The notes under the pieces are model-generated. The model saw nothing but the letters and a program-made list of their open reading frames with translations. It did no database searches and was not told the origin of the DNA. From the NCBI GenBank assembly GCA_002731875.1, contig PCCY01000037.1, positions 1-64,000 of the forward strand: a DNA stretch of 64,000 bases, in the 5' to 3' direction. Made by a program: the position numbers and the translations under genes. The stretch comes from Roseobacter sp. (GTDB lineage Bacteria; Pseudomonadota; Alphaproteobacteria; Rhodobacterales; Rhodobacteraceae). The first letter of the stretch is position 1, and each line of letters starts with the position of its first letter. This document shows positions 26,900 to 35,207 of the stretch, piece by piece.

Positions 26900-27654
26900 C
26901 GTTGCTTTGTCTGAAGGGTTTCTCGGTACGCAGGGGTGGCAAATGTGTGCTGCGCGGTGTCGATCTTTCCATAGAGGCCGGCGAAGTTGTAGGGCTGATC
27001 GGGCCAAACGGGGCAGGTAAAACCACGTTAATGCGCGCAGCGCTCGGCTTGATTCCTTCGGAAGGCTACAGTTCGCTGGCGGCCCTGCCGGCGCGGGAAC
27101 GGGGCCGCAACGCCGCGTGGATGCCACAAGCAAGAGAGATCGCATGGCCGGTTCGCGTGGAAACGCTGATCCGGCTGGGGCGTACCCCCTATCTTGGGGC
27201 GGGGCAAAAACTGACCGATGCGGACCACCGCGCCGTCGACAGGGCGATCGGGCGGATGGACCTTGGCGACTATCGGCAACGTGTCGCAACACAGTTGTCG
27301 GGGGGGGAACAGGCCCGCGTACTGATTGCCCGCAGCCTGGCGCAGGAAGCTCCGTTGCTGATGGCCGATGAACCCACCGCCGGGTTGGATCCGGCCCACC
27401 AGATTGCCACGATGCAAAGCTTTGCTGCTTTGGCGACCGAGGGCAAGTCGGTTCTGGTATCGCTGCACGATCTTGGAATGGCAGCCCGTCACTGTACCCG
27501 TCTGGTGATCCTGGGCCAAGGCGGCATCGCGGCTGACGGACCCGCGCGTGCAGTCCTGACTCCCGATTTGATCAAGGCCGCCTTTGGGATCAGCGCCCAT
27601 CTTGAAGACACGCCAAACGGCATAATCTTTCAACCGTTGGAGGTTTTGCAATGA
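26896..27654 (+). CDS. btuD: ABC transporter ATP-binding protein, BtuD/FecE type
   Basis: The 252-residue ATPase drives the adjacent permease. Visible motifs are Walker A GPNGAGKTT, a Q-loop at about residue 75 (WMPQAREIAW), the ABC signature LSGGEQAR, Walker B LLMADEP, and the H-loop in VSLHDLGMAA. It overlaps the permease and ExbB genes by four bases each, so the six genes 25916-29866 form a tightly coupled operon. The substrate assignment rests on the B12 riboswitch. Confidence 0.88.
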   Translation: MTLLCLKGFSVRRGGKCVLRGVDLSIEAGEVVGLIGPNGAGKTTLMRAALGLIPSEGYSSLAALPARERGRNAAWMPQAREIAWPVRVETLIRLGRTPYLGAGQKLTDADHRAVDRAIGRMDLGDYRQRVATQLSGGEQARVLIARSLAQEAPLLMADEPTAGLDPAHQIATMQSFAALATEGKSVLVSLHDLGMAARHCTRLVILGQGGIAADGPARAVLTPDLIKAAFGISAHLEDTPNGIIFQPLEVLQ

Positions 27655-28241
27655 CCCCGCAAATGCTTGAGTTCCTGAATACGGGCGGGCCCGCCTTATG
27701 GGCAATTGCCGTCTTGTCCATATTGGTCATGGCGATCGTTCTTTGGAAGCTTTGGCGTCTGTCGCTGATGGGTGCCTGGTCGGCCGGGCAGGCGGAGAAG
27801 ATGCTCGCGGCACGTGATTTCACCAACCCTAAAGGGCTGCGTTCGCGTTTCGCAGCCGAGGTCGCCACGGCGCGTCGCCTTCCAGAGGCGCTTGCCCGCG
27901 AAGAAGTGACGCGCCTGGCCCAGCGACACCTTGCGCAGATGCGCGGGGGTTTGCGCCCGCTGGAGCTGATCGTGACCATAGCCCCGCTGATCGGGCTTCT
28001 GGGCACTGTTCTGGGGATGATCGAAGCCTTCCAGGCGCTTGAAACCACCGGCGGTCAAGCCGACCCGTCAGTGCTGGCGGGCGGCATATGGGAGGCGCTC
28101 CTGACCACAGCCGCGGGCATGGCGGTCGCGATCCCTGCCGCCGTCGCGCTGAGCTGGTTCGAGGCCATTGCCGAGCGTGTGCAGCGCGATCTGGAGGATA
28201 TCGCCACACGGATGTTCATTCAGCACGATGCAGCGGCCTGA
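27651..28241 (+). CDS. exbB: ExbB-like TonB-system motor protein (MotA/TolQ/ExbB family)
   Basis: ExbB forms the inner-membrane pentamer that, with ExbD, uses proton flow to energise TonB. The 196-residue product has three hydrophobic segments. Its conserved central stretch is LRPLELIVTIAPLIGLLGTVLGMIEAF, followed by GGIWEALLTTAAGMAVAIPAAV, the signature of the MotA/TolQ/ExbB channel family. GGAGG seven bases before the ATG is a strong ribosome binding site. Confidence 0.9.
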   Translation: MTPQMLEFLNTGGPALWAIAVLSILVMAIVLWKLWRLSLMGAWSAGQAEKMLAARDFTNPKGLRSRFAAEVATARRLPEALAREEVTRLAQRHLAQMRGGLRPLELIVTIAPLIGLLGTVLGMIEAFQALETTGGQADPSVLAGGIWEALLTTAAGMAVAIPAAVALSWFEAIAERVQRDLEDIATRMFIQHDAAA

Positions 28242-28618
28242 TGTTTGTCTTTGCCCCGCCACGGCGCAGCCGCAGACCCAGCCTTACCCCGATGATCGAT
28301 GTAGTATTCCTGCTGCTGGTGTTCTTCATGCTTGCGTCGCAATTTGGCCAGGATGCAGCAGTGCGCCTGTCGGGCGCAGGTGCGGGTGATGGCTATGCCG
28401 GGCCGCCGCGCCTGGTTGATATTTCCGCGGACACCCTGGCGCTGAACGGCAGATCGGTTGCGTTGTACGGCTTGGCCGAAGCACTGACGCCGTTGACGAC
28501 CACGCGGGAAGATACGGTTGTGCTGCGCGCCGCGGACGGTGCGTCGGTCCAGCGTTTGCTTGACGTGGCGCAGGTCCTGGAACGCGCCGGTTTTGCCAGG
28601 CTGGTGGTGGTGGAGTAA
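28241..28618 (+). CDS. exbD: ExbD-like protein, first copy
   Basis: This 125-residue product has a short cytoplasmic N-terminus, one transmembrane helix and a periplasmic domain. The proton-carrying aspartate is in PMIDVVFLLLVFFML. The start overlaps the ExbB stop by one base. A second ExbD homologue follows directly; see the finding on the duplicated ExbD. Confidence 0.88.
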   Translation: MFVFAPPRRSRRPSLTPMIDVVFLLLVFFMLASQFGQDAAVRLSGAGAGDGYAGPPRLVDISADTLALNGRSVALYGLAEALTPLTTTREDTVVLRAADGASVQRLLDVAQVLERAGFARLVVVE

Positions 28619-28622
28619 CCCG

Positions 28623-29003
28623 ATGCGATTTTCCATGCCCCCCCGACGATCCGCATCCGAATCCGTGGTCCCGATGATCAATGTGGTATTTCTGCTGCTG
28701 ATCTTCTTCATGATGTCGGCCACGATCATGCCTGCTCCGCCATTTGATGTAAGTTTGCCTGAAACGGACGCCCAAATCGCCGTCGCGGGCGAAATGGACA
28801 TCTATGTTTCCGCAAGCGGAGAGGTCTCGTTCCAGGGCGCGTTGAACGATGCCGCTTGGGCAGTGCTGGCCGCTCAACCTGCCGTCAACACCGTGACCCT
28901 GCGGGCTGACGCTGACCTTTCGGCGCAAAAACTGGCACGGGTGGTGTCCAGGTTGGCGCGGATCGGCCATACACAGATCGAAATAGCGATACGCGTGCCA
29001 TGA
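28623..29003 (+). CDS. ExbD-like protein, second copy, with Asn replacing the membrane Asp
   Basis: A 126-residue ExbD homologue with the same layout, beginning MRFSMPPRRSASESVVPM. Its transmembrane stretch reads PMINVVFLLLIFFMM, so the position of the conserved proton-binding aspartate (PMIDVVF in the first copy) is asparagine. The periplasmic domain (TLRADADLSAQKLARVVSRLARIG) is intact. Paired ExbD genes are known in several bacteria; loss of the aspartate suggests a structural rather than proton-conducting role here. Confidence 0.88.
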   Translation: MRFSMPPRRSASESVVPMINVVFLLLIFFMMSATIMPAPPFDVSLPETDAQIAVAGEMDIYVSASGEVSFQGALNDAAWAVLAAQPAVNTVTLRADADLSAQKLARVVSRLARIGHTQIEIAIRVP

Positions 29004-29866
29004 AAAATGTCGTCGAGTTTCTTGCTTTTCTGGGGGCCGCCACCGCTTTGCATCTCTCTGTGGGGTATTGGGGGGCGGGTACCGACATGCCAGCCGGAGA
29101 GGCAGGCGATGCAACAGTGACGCTGACTGCGGCCTCCGCTTCGGTGCAGATGATGGTCGCGCAGTGGGACCGCCCGCCGGATCTGGTGCAGCGGGTGGTT
29201 GTTCCTGCACCTGGTGGCGATGATACGTCCGCGCCGTCGTTTACCCACGATGACACCTACCTACCCAATCCCCGCGCCGCTTTGCCGGTCTTGGAGCATC
29301 CCGCGCCGTCCTTGCCCCAGATTGACCACAGCGTACCACCCCCCCCGCAGCCCGAGCTGGCCAAGACCCGGCCGCGCTTGCGGCCTTTGCAGACGACCCC
29401 TCCGGCCAGCCAAGCGCAGCCGAGGATCGCCCCCAAAACCGCTCCACCCAAAACCACGGCGCCCAAAACCGCGGCACACAAATCTTCGCAAGGTGCCAAA
29501 CCTCAAAAAGCTGCCGGAGCCGGTGCCGGAGCGTCCAAGGAAAGATCCAGCACCGGCTCGGCTTCCCGGAAAAAACAAACCAGCAGCCCCAAACTGATGG
29601 CACAGTGGGGGGGCAAAATCCGCAGCAGTATCGAACGGCGCAAACGCTATCCCGCAGGGACGCGCGCCAGGGGAACGGTCACATTGTCCATCGCGGTTCA
29701 TAATAGCGGCGCGGTGGCGGGGATCGCGGTGCAGCGTTCGTCCGGCGTGGCCCAAATCGATCGCGCCGCCGTTGCCGCGGTCAAGGCAGCCCGGCTTCCC
29801 GCTGCCCCCGCGGGGGTGACCGCAGGGCGGTATAACTTCACTCTCCCCATGAAATTCGCGCCGTAA
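29000..29866 (+). CDS. tonB: TonB-like energy-transducing protein
   Basis: TonB transmits energy to outer-membrane receptors. The 288-residue product has one N-terminal hydrophobic anchor, a long proline- and lysine-rich spacer (about 85-195; QPELAKTRPRLRP then repeated APK/PKT units), and a C-terminal TonB domain. That domain contains YPAGTRARGTVTLSIAVHNSGAV and RSSGVAQIDRAAVAAVKAA. It ends the operon, converging on a lipoprotein gene 21 bases away. Confidence 0.9.
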   Translation: MKNVVEFLAFLGAATALHLSVGYWGAGTDMPAGEAGDATVTLTAASASVQMMVAQWDRPPDLVQRVVVPAPGGDDTSAPSFTHDDTYLPNPRAALPVLEHPAPSLPQIDHSVPPPPQPELAKTRPRLRPLQTTPPASQAQPRIAPKTAPPKTTAPKTAAHKSSQGAKPQKAAGAGAGASKERSSTGSASRKKQTSSPKLMAQWGGKIRSSIERRKRYPAGTRARGTVTLSIAVHNSGAVAGIAVQRSSGVAQIDRAAVAAVKAARLPAAPAGVTAGRYNFTLPMKFAP

Positions 29867-29887
29867 CTGTTCGCCAGAACCCAGTTT

Positions 29888-30436
29888 CTAGGGGGTGCGT
29901 TCGACGGCTATCAGGCCAAGCGCCCTGGCTGTGTCCAGCGCCAGTACGGGGCTGTCAGGCCCGCCCAAACCTATCTGGTAACGCCGCATGGCTTGACGTG
30001 TCGGGTCATCCAACGCCCCGGTTATGTCGCCATCATACGCCTCGCGCGCTTCCAGGGCGCGTTGCAGGGTCGAAATGAAGTCTGGCGTCCATTGATCGGG
30101 GCAGGGTGTCTCAAACCAGTTATCCTGCCTTGGCCTCACGATTTCCTGGAGCGTTTCTGTTTTGTAAACAGGCAAGGTCTGTATTTCGCCGGTCGCGCTG
30201 ATCTGCGCCGGCTTGACCTGTCGCTGTTTGGTCACGGTCTCGATCACGGCGGGCGATATCGTGCGGCCCCAGCAGGTGCCGGGTGGTGCGCCTGCCGGGC
30301 CCTGACTGGTCGCCTCGCGCACCCCCGGCTCGTCAGCCTGCACGGGTTCTTGAGGTTGGGCACAGCTCGACAGCGCGACCATGCTGATGATCAGCGCTGG
30401 CGCGGTGATTAGTCTTGCGTTTGATAAGAACTGCAC
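29888..30436 (-). CDS. Lipoprotein with a peptidoglycan-binding-like C-terminus
   Basis: The 182-residue product has a lipoprotein signal with lipobox ALSSC (cysteine about residue 24). The mature N-terminal half includes GTCWGRTISPAVIETVTKQ, and the C-terminal half (FISTLQRALEAREAYDGDITGALDDPTRQAMRRYQ) follows the pattern of a PG_binding_1 domain (residue pattern LQ.AL...Y.G.i.G..d..T..A...yQ). It is probably anchored in the outer membrane. The start is a GTG at 30436; an ATG at MVALSSC would be too close to the cysteine. No specific function is assignable. Confidence 0.65.
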   Translation of the reverse strand: MQFLSNARLITAPALIISMVALSSCAQPQEPVQADEPGVREATSQGPAGAPPGTCWGRTISPAVIETVTKQRQVKPAQISATGEIQTLPVYKTETLQEIVRPRQDNWFETPCPDQWTPDFISTLQRALEAREAYDGDITGALDDPTRQAMRRYQIGLGGPDSPVLALDTARALGLIAVERTP

Positions 30437-30499
30437 GCCCCTGCCTTTGAAGGTCTGATAATTCCCCCCAAGCTAACGGCTTTTAAAAGCGATGCCTAG

Positions 30500-30945
<446 letters not shown>

Positions 30946-30946
<1 letters not shown>

Positions 30947-31686
30947 TGCTTAGCCTGGCGCGGCTTGCGGCCGCCGCATCCTTGGCCGTTTCTGTATGGC
31001 CAAACGCAAGCGCGGCCGAAACCATCATCAGCGCACGCTACACGGATCCGACCACCCGCTATGATCATGGTATTCTCGGTGATGCCGTGGAATGGGGCGC
31101 TCTCGAGGTGACGCTCGATAACGCGACCACGCGCCGTTTCGTCCTACCCGAAACCCTGGTGTACGAAGATACGTCACCCCGACTTGCAGACCTCGACCAG
31201 GACGGCTCTCCCGAAGTCATCGTGGTGGAAACCAGCCTGACACGCGGGGCGCGTCTGGCAATCTATGGACCATCAGGACGGCTCGCCCGGACCGAACACA
31301 TCGGCCGGAAAAATCGATGGCTGGCACCGATCGGGGCGGCCGACTTCACCGGCGATGGACGCCTCGAAGTCGCGATGGTCGTAACCCCGCACCTTGCGGG
31401 GCGCGTCGAATTGCTTGCCTATAACGGTACCGAGCTTGAAACAATTGCCACGACAAGCGGCTTTACCAATCACCGGATCGGGGACCGGCTAATCGCCGGC
31501 GGTATCCGCGATTGCGGCGACGGCTCGCAAATCCTTCTGGCTCAAATGCCTTGGCGTGACACAGGCGACAGCCCGATGGTGGCTCTCGGACTGCAAGACC
31601 GTATGCTTGTGCCGGTCCCTTTCTCGGTTCCGTTCACGGATGACAACGTGACCAAAGCACAAGCCTGTACTCTTGCCCCTGAATGA
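30946..31686 (+). CDS. Secreted VCBS/FG-GAP-like repeat protein
   Basis: A 246-residue product with a signal peptide (cleavage near SAAET). Two calcium-loop-like repeats, LADLDQDGSPEVIVVET and GAADFTGDGRLEVAMVV, match the FG-GAP/VCBS beta-propeller pattern D-x-D/N-G-D-G-x-x-E-V. It is probably periplasmic or extracellular. The ATG overlaps the ferredoxin stop. Similar ferredoxin-FG-GAP gene pairs are familiar to me in roseobacters; the link has no known meaning. Confidence 0.7.
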
Positions 31687-31746
31687 CCGCGTACAGACCC
31701 TGCCGCAAGCGGGTTTAACTTCCAAATGGTCAAAAATCCTGGGGGT

Positions 31747-31764
31747 CCGGGGGCCAGCCCCCGG
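31747..31764. repeat. GC-rich palindromic intergenic repeat, copy 1
   Basis: CCGGGGGCCAGCCCCCGG lies between the convergent VCBS-like and purD genes. The same core recurs at 42317-42333. Palindromes of this type are scattered in Rhodobacterales intergenic regions; they resemble REP-type elements and can act as transcription stops. Confidence 0.6.
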
Positions 31765-31773
31765 TAACCGCCT

Positions 31774-33039
31774 CTAAGACAACGCGCGCCAGCCGATATC
31801 GCGTCGGTAAAAGCCGCCGGGCCAATCAATTGCCTCGACCAGACGATACGCTTTGGCTTGTGCGTCGGCCAAACTGTCGCCCCGTACCGTGACATTCAAC
31901 ACTCGACCGCCCGCCGAAACGATCTGGCCGTCCTGTTCCGCGGTTCCGGCATGAAAGACCATGTGGCTGCTGTCTTCCGGCAGGCGGTCCAGGCCCGTGA
32001 TCGGGCTGCCTTTCTCATAGGCTCCCGGATAGCCTCGTGCCGCCATCACCACGGTCACCGCATGATCCTCGGCCCAATTCACCCGCATTTCCCCCAGACG
32101 CGATTCGGCCGCTGCGTGTAAAAGATCGAACGCCTGCGCACCCAGGCGCATCATCAGAACCTGGCATTCCGGGTCACCGAACCGCGCGTTGTATTCAACC
32201 AGTCGCGGCGCACCGTCCTTGATCATGAGCCCCGCATAGAGAACCCCTTGATACGGGGTGCCGCGTTTTGCCATTTCGGCCATGGTCGGGCGAATGATCT
32301 CGTCCAGCGCGCGCTCGGCGATCGCATCGGTCAGGACCGGGGCGGGGGAATACGCGCCCATCCCCCCTGTATTCGGTCCGGTGTCGCCGTCACCGACCCG
32401 CTTGTGGTCCTGGGCCGTGCCGATAGGCAACACGGTCGCACCGTCGCACAACACAAAAAACGAAGCTTCCTCGCCCTCCATGAATTCCTCGATCACCACC
32501 TCAGCCCCCGCTTGGCCAAAAGTGCCGTCGAACATGGTATCCACCGCTGCTGCGGCTTCGGCGTCGGTCTGCGCGATGATCACGCCTTTGCCCGCCGCAA
32601 GCCCGTCGGCCTTGATGACAATCGGTGCAGGGTGCTGCGCCAGATAGGCGTGCGCCGAAGCGGCATCGTTGAAATGGCCGTACGCTGCGGTCGGAGCTTT
32701 GGCCGCAGCGCAGATTTCCTTGGTAAATGCTTTTGACGCCTCAAGTGCAGCTGCTGCTTTGGACGGGCCAAACACAAGAATACCTGCGGCGCGCAAATCG
32801 TCGGCGACGCCGGCGGCCAGTGGCGCTTCTGGTCCGATGATTACAAAGTCGATGTTGTTTTCGTCAACGAATCCAACAACCTCTGGCCCGTCGTTGATAT
32901 CCAGAGACGCGCAGTCTGCGATAGCGGCAATCCCGGCATTGCCCGGTGCCACGATAAGCTTGTCACATTTGGGGTTCTGCAATACTGCCCAAGCGAGACT
33001 GTGCTCGCGCCCGCCACTGCCCAGAATTAGGATGTTCAT
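31774..33039 (-). CDS. purD: Phosphoribosylamine-glycine ligase
   Basis: PurD joins glycine to phosphoribosylamine, the second committed step of purine synthesis. The 421-residue product begins MNILILGSGGREHSLAW, the standard GARS N-terminus, and carries KADGLAAGKGVI (ATP-grasp substrate loop), EEFMEGEEASFFVL, and the C-terminal RFGDPECQVLMMR block. The start is at 33039 behind AAGGGAG; the frame is open far upstream over the divergent xseA gene, which is not coding on this strand. Confidence 0.96.
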   Translation of the reverse strand: MNILILGSGGREHSLAWAVLQNPKCDKLIVAPGNAGIAAIADCASLDINDGPEVVGFVDENNIDFVIIGPEAPLAAGVADDLRAAGILVFGPSKAAAALEASKAFTKEICAAAKAPTAAYGHFNDAASAHAYLAQHPAPIVIKADGLAAGKGVIIAQTDAEAAAAVDTMFDGTFGQAGAEVVIEEFMEGEEASFFVLCDGATVLPIGTAQDHKRVGDGDTGPNTGGMGAYSPAPVLTDAIAERALDEIIRPTMAEMAKRGTPYQGVLYAGLMIKDGAPRLVEYNARFGDPECQVLMMRLGAQAFDLLHAAAESRLGEMRVNWAEDHAVTVVMAARGYPGAYEKGSPITGLDRLPEDSSHMVFHAGTAEQDGQIVSAGGRVLNVTVRGDSLADAQAKAYRLVEAIDWPGGFYRRDIGWRALS

Positions 33040-33109
33040 GGTCGCACTCCCTTGGCCTTGAATGCTATGCGTTCTAAGCTGGGACCAACAAAGAAACAAG
33101 GACACCCGG

Positions 33110-34705
33110 ATGGATCTGATCGACGACCCCCGACAGGGCCAGAACAGCCCTGAATTCACAGTGACCGAGCTTTCGGGGGCGATCAAACGCGTAATTGAAG
33201 GGGAATTTGCCCACGTCAGGATTCGGGGCGAAGTCGGGCGCGTCAGCCGACCTCGGTCCGGGCACATATATCTTGACCTCAAGGATGACAGTTCCGTCAT
33301 CTCAGGGGTGATCTGGAAAGGGGTGTCTGCACGGCTCGAAACCCAACCGGAAGAAGGGATGGAGGTGATCGCGACCGGACGCGTGACCACTTTTGGCGGC
33401 CAGTCAAAATACCAGATCGTGATCGAAGACATCAAACCAGCCGGTATGGGTGCCTTGATGGCGCTACTGGAAAAACGCAAGGCTGCGCTGGCGGCTGAAG
33501 GCTTGTTCAAGCCTGAACGCAAGCGGCCGCTTCCGTACTTGCCGGATGTGATCGGCGTCGTGACCTCACCTTCGGGGGCGGTCATCCGCGATATCCTGCA
33601 TCGGTTGCGCGACCGGTTTCCGCGCAAGGTGTTGATCTGGCCCGTGGCCGTACAGGGCGCGAAATGTGCCCCCGAGGTCGCGCGTGCCATCCAGGGTTTC
33701 AATGCACTCAGCCCGGGCGGCGCGCTTCCCAGGCCCGACCTGCTTATCGTGGCGCGGGGCGGCGGATCTGTCGAAGACCTTTGGGGTTTCAACGAGGAAA
33801 TCGTCGCCCGCGCCGCTGCGGCATCCGACATTCCGCTGATTTCGGCTGTCGGGCATGAAACCGATACCACGTTGATCGATTACGTGTCGGACCGGCGGGC
33901 CCCGACACCCACCGCGGCCGCAGAGCTGGCCGTGCCGGTGCGGCATGAACTGGTTGCCTGGCTGGACGGGCAAGAGGCCCGCATGACCCACGCGCTGAGC
34001 CAGGGGCTGATCCGCCGTGACCAGCGGTTGCGTGACATGGGCCGGGCTTTGCCGCGCCCCGACACGTTGCTTGATGGGCCCCGGCAAAAGCTGGACATGC
34101 TTGGCGCTCGGTTGGGGCCTGCCCTGACTGCCGGAGTGCAAAAGCGCAATGTGCGATTGGCGAACATGTCGGGGGCCTTGCGTCCCGGTACGCTGCGCCG
34201 TGCCCTGCAATCTGAACAACGCAGGTTTTTGGCGCTCGTCGGGCGTTTTCGTCCCGATGCCTTGGGGCTAGATCAAAGGCGCAAGCTGGAAGCCGCGACA
34301 GTGCGCTTTCGCCCCGATGTGCTGCTGCAGGATCACAAGCGTAAGCTGGATGCCTTGACGGTGCGGTTTCGACCGGAAGCACTGGTGCAGGACCAAATGC
34401 GCAAAACCCAGTTATTTCAGGTTCTTGCGCGCCGTCTTTCAGAGGCGGGTCAACGCCAGACCCAAGGGTGGCGCAAACAGATTGCCGGGCTGGAGCGACT
34501 GCATGAAACGCTCAGTTACAAATCGACGCTCGCACGGGGCTATGCCGTTGTACGGGGTGACGGCGATGTGGTGACAACGAAAAAGGCGGCTCAGGATGCC
34601 GCGTCACTTGAGATTGAATTCGCCGATGGAAGAATGCAGGTGGGCGGCAAACCCTCGCCACGCAAAGCCTCTGGCAACCCGCCCGAGCAGGGGACGCTTT
34701 TCTAA
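33110..34705 (+). CDS. xseA: Exodeoxyribonuclease VII large subunit
   Basis: XseA with XseB forms a single-strand-specific exonuclease. The 531-residue product has the N-terminal OB fold with SGVIWKG, the VARGGGSVEDLWGFNEE and GHETDTTLIDYVSDRRAPTPTAAAE catalytic-region blocks, and the long C-terminal coiled coil typical of XseA. The coiled coil contains three perfect-length 20-residue repeats at residues 378-437 with spaced FRP motifs. The C-terminal SYKSTLARGYAVV segment is also conserved. It is divergent from purD. A 15-base direct repeat overlaps the stop. Confidence 0.95.
   Translation: MDLIDDPRQGQNSPEFTVTELSGAIKRVIEGEFAHVRIRGEVGRVSRPRSGHIYLDLKDDSSVISGVIWKGVSARLETQPEEGMEVIATGRVTTFGGQSKYQIVIEDIKPAGMGALMALLEKRKAALAAEGLFKPERKRPLPYLPDVIGVVTSPSGAVIRDILHRLRDRFPRKVLIWPVAVQGAKCAPEVARAIQGFNALSPGGALPRPDLLIVARGGGSVEDLWGFNEEIVARAAAASDIPLISAVGHETDTTLIDYVSDRRAPTPTAAAELAVPVRHELVAWLDGQEARMTHALSQGLIRRDQRLRDMGRALPRPDTLLDGPRQKLDMLGARLGPALTAGVQKRNVRLANMSGALRPGTLRRALQSEQRRFLALVGRFRPDALGLDQRRKLEAATVRFRPDVLLQDHKRKLDALTVRFRPEALVQDQMRKTQLFQVLARRLSEAGQRQTQGWRKQIAGLERLHETLSYKSTLARGYAVVRGDGDVVTTKKAAQDAASLEIEFADGRMQVGGKPSPRKASGNPPEQGTLF
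34241..34420 (+). repeat. Three 60-bp tandem coding repeats in xseA
   Basis: The three 20-codon units begin GRFRPDALGLDQRRKLEAAT, VRFRPDVLLQDHKRKLDALT and VRFRPEALVQDQMRKTQLFQ. They lie in the predicted coiled coil. Confidence 0.75.
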
Positions 34706-34736
34706 CCGCGGCGAATCAACACTAACCGCGGAGAAT
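34702..34736 (+). repeat. Direct repeat at the xseA stop codon
   Basis: CTAACCGCGG-N-GAAT occurs twice 20 bases apart (34702-34716 and 34722-34736), with the first copy containing the xseA stop. This looks like a short local duplication. Confidence 0.5.
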
Positions 34737-34750
34737 TTTCGACAATAGCT

Positions 34751-35149
34751 TTAGACGCCGACTTTGGGGCCGAGACAGGTAAACTCTTTGTCGCTGTCCT
34801 GCGCTTCGTAAAGCTCTGTTGTGTCCAGATTGTTCTCGAACTTAGCGATCAACCCGCGTGCGCTTGCCGAGAAGCTCCAGCATTGCGGGGCGGGGGTGTC
34901 GTCATAGGTAAAACAGATCAATCCGTTGTCTTCGTACCATGATCCCTGTTTACACTCGCCATCCAGAAAAGACCATTCGACGCGTCGATTTTCCAGATAG
35001 CGTTCGGCCCCGTAGGTCTGACCGCTTTGAGCGTAAAACAACGTTTTGCCACGCGTGTAGTTGTCAAATTCTTCAGCGGTCATGACAGATTGGGCCGCAA
35101 GTGGCGCGGCAAGCAGCAATGTAAGCGAAAGGACGGCCAAGTGCTTCAT
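34751..35149 (-). CDS. Secreted protein of unknown function
   Basis: The 132-residue product has a signal peptide (cleavage near LAAQS). The mature part is rich in tryptophan and paired cysteines: VEWSFLDGECKQGSWYEDNGLICFTYDD, then PQCWSF and a C-terminal FTCLGPKVGV. I recall homologues in other roseobacters with the same WSFLDGEC...GxICFxYxD pattern, but no name or function. Probably periplasmic and disulfide-bonded. Confidence 0.7.
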   Translation of the reverse strand: MKHLAVLSLTLLLAAPLAAQSVMTAEEFDNYTRGKTLFYAQSGQTYGAERYLENRRVEWSFLDGECKQGSWYEDNGLICFTYDDTPAPQCWSFSASARGLIAKFENNLDTTELYEAQDSDKEFTCLGPKVGV

Positions 35150-35207
35150 GATACCAGCCTGCCAGAAAGCAGGGCGCTGATCCAGTGCAGATCAACCTGT
35201 GTCAGTG

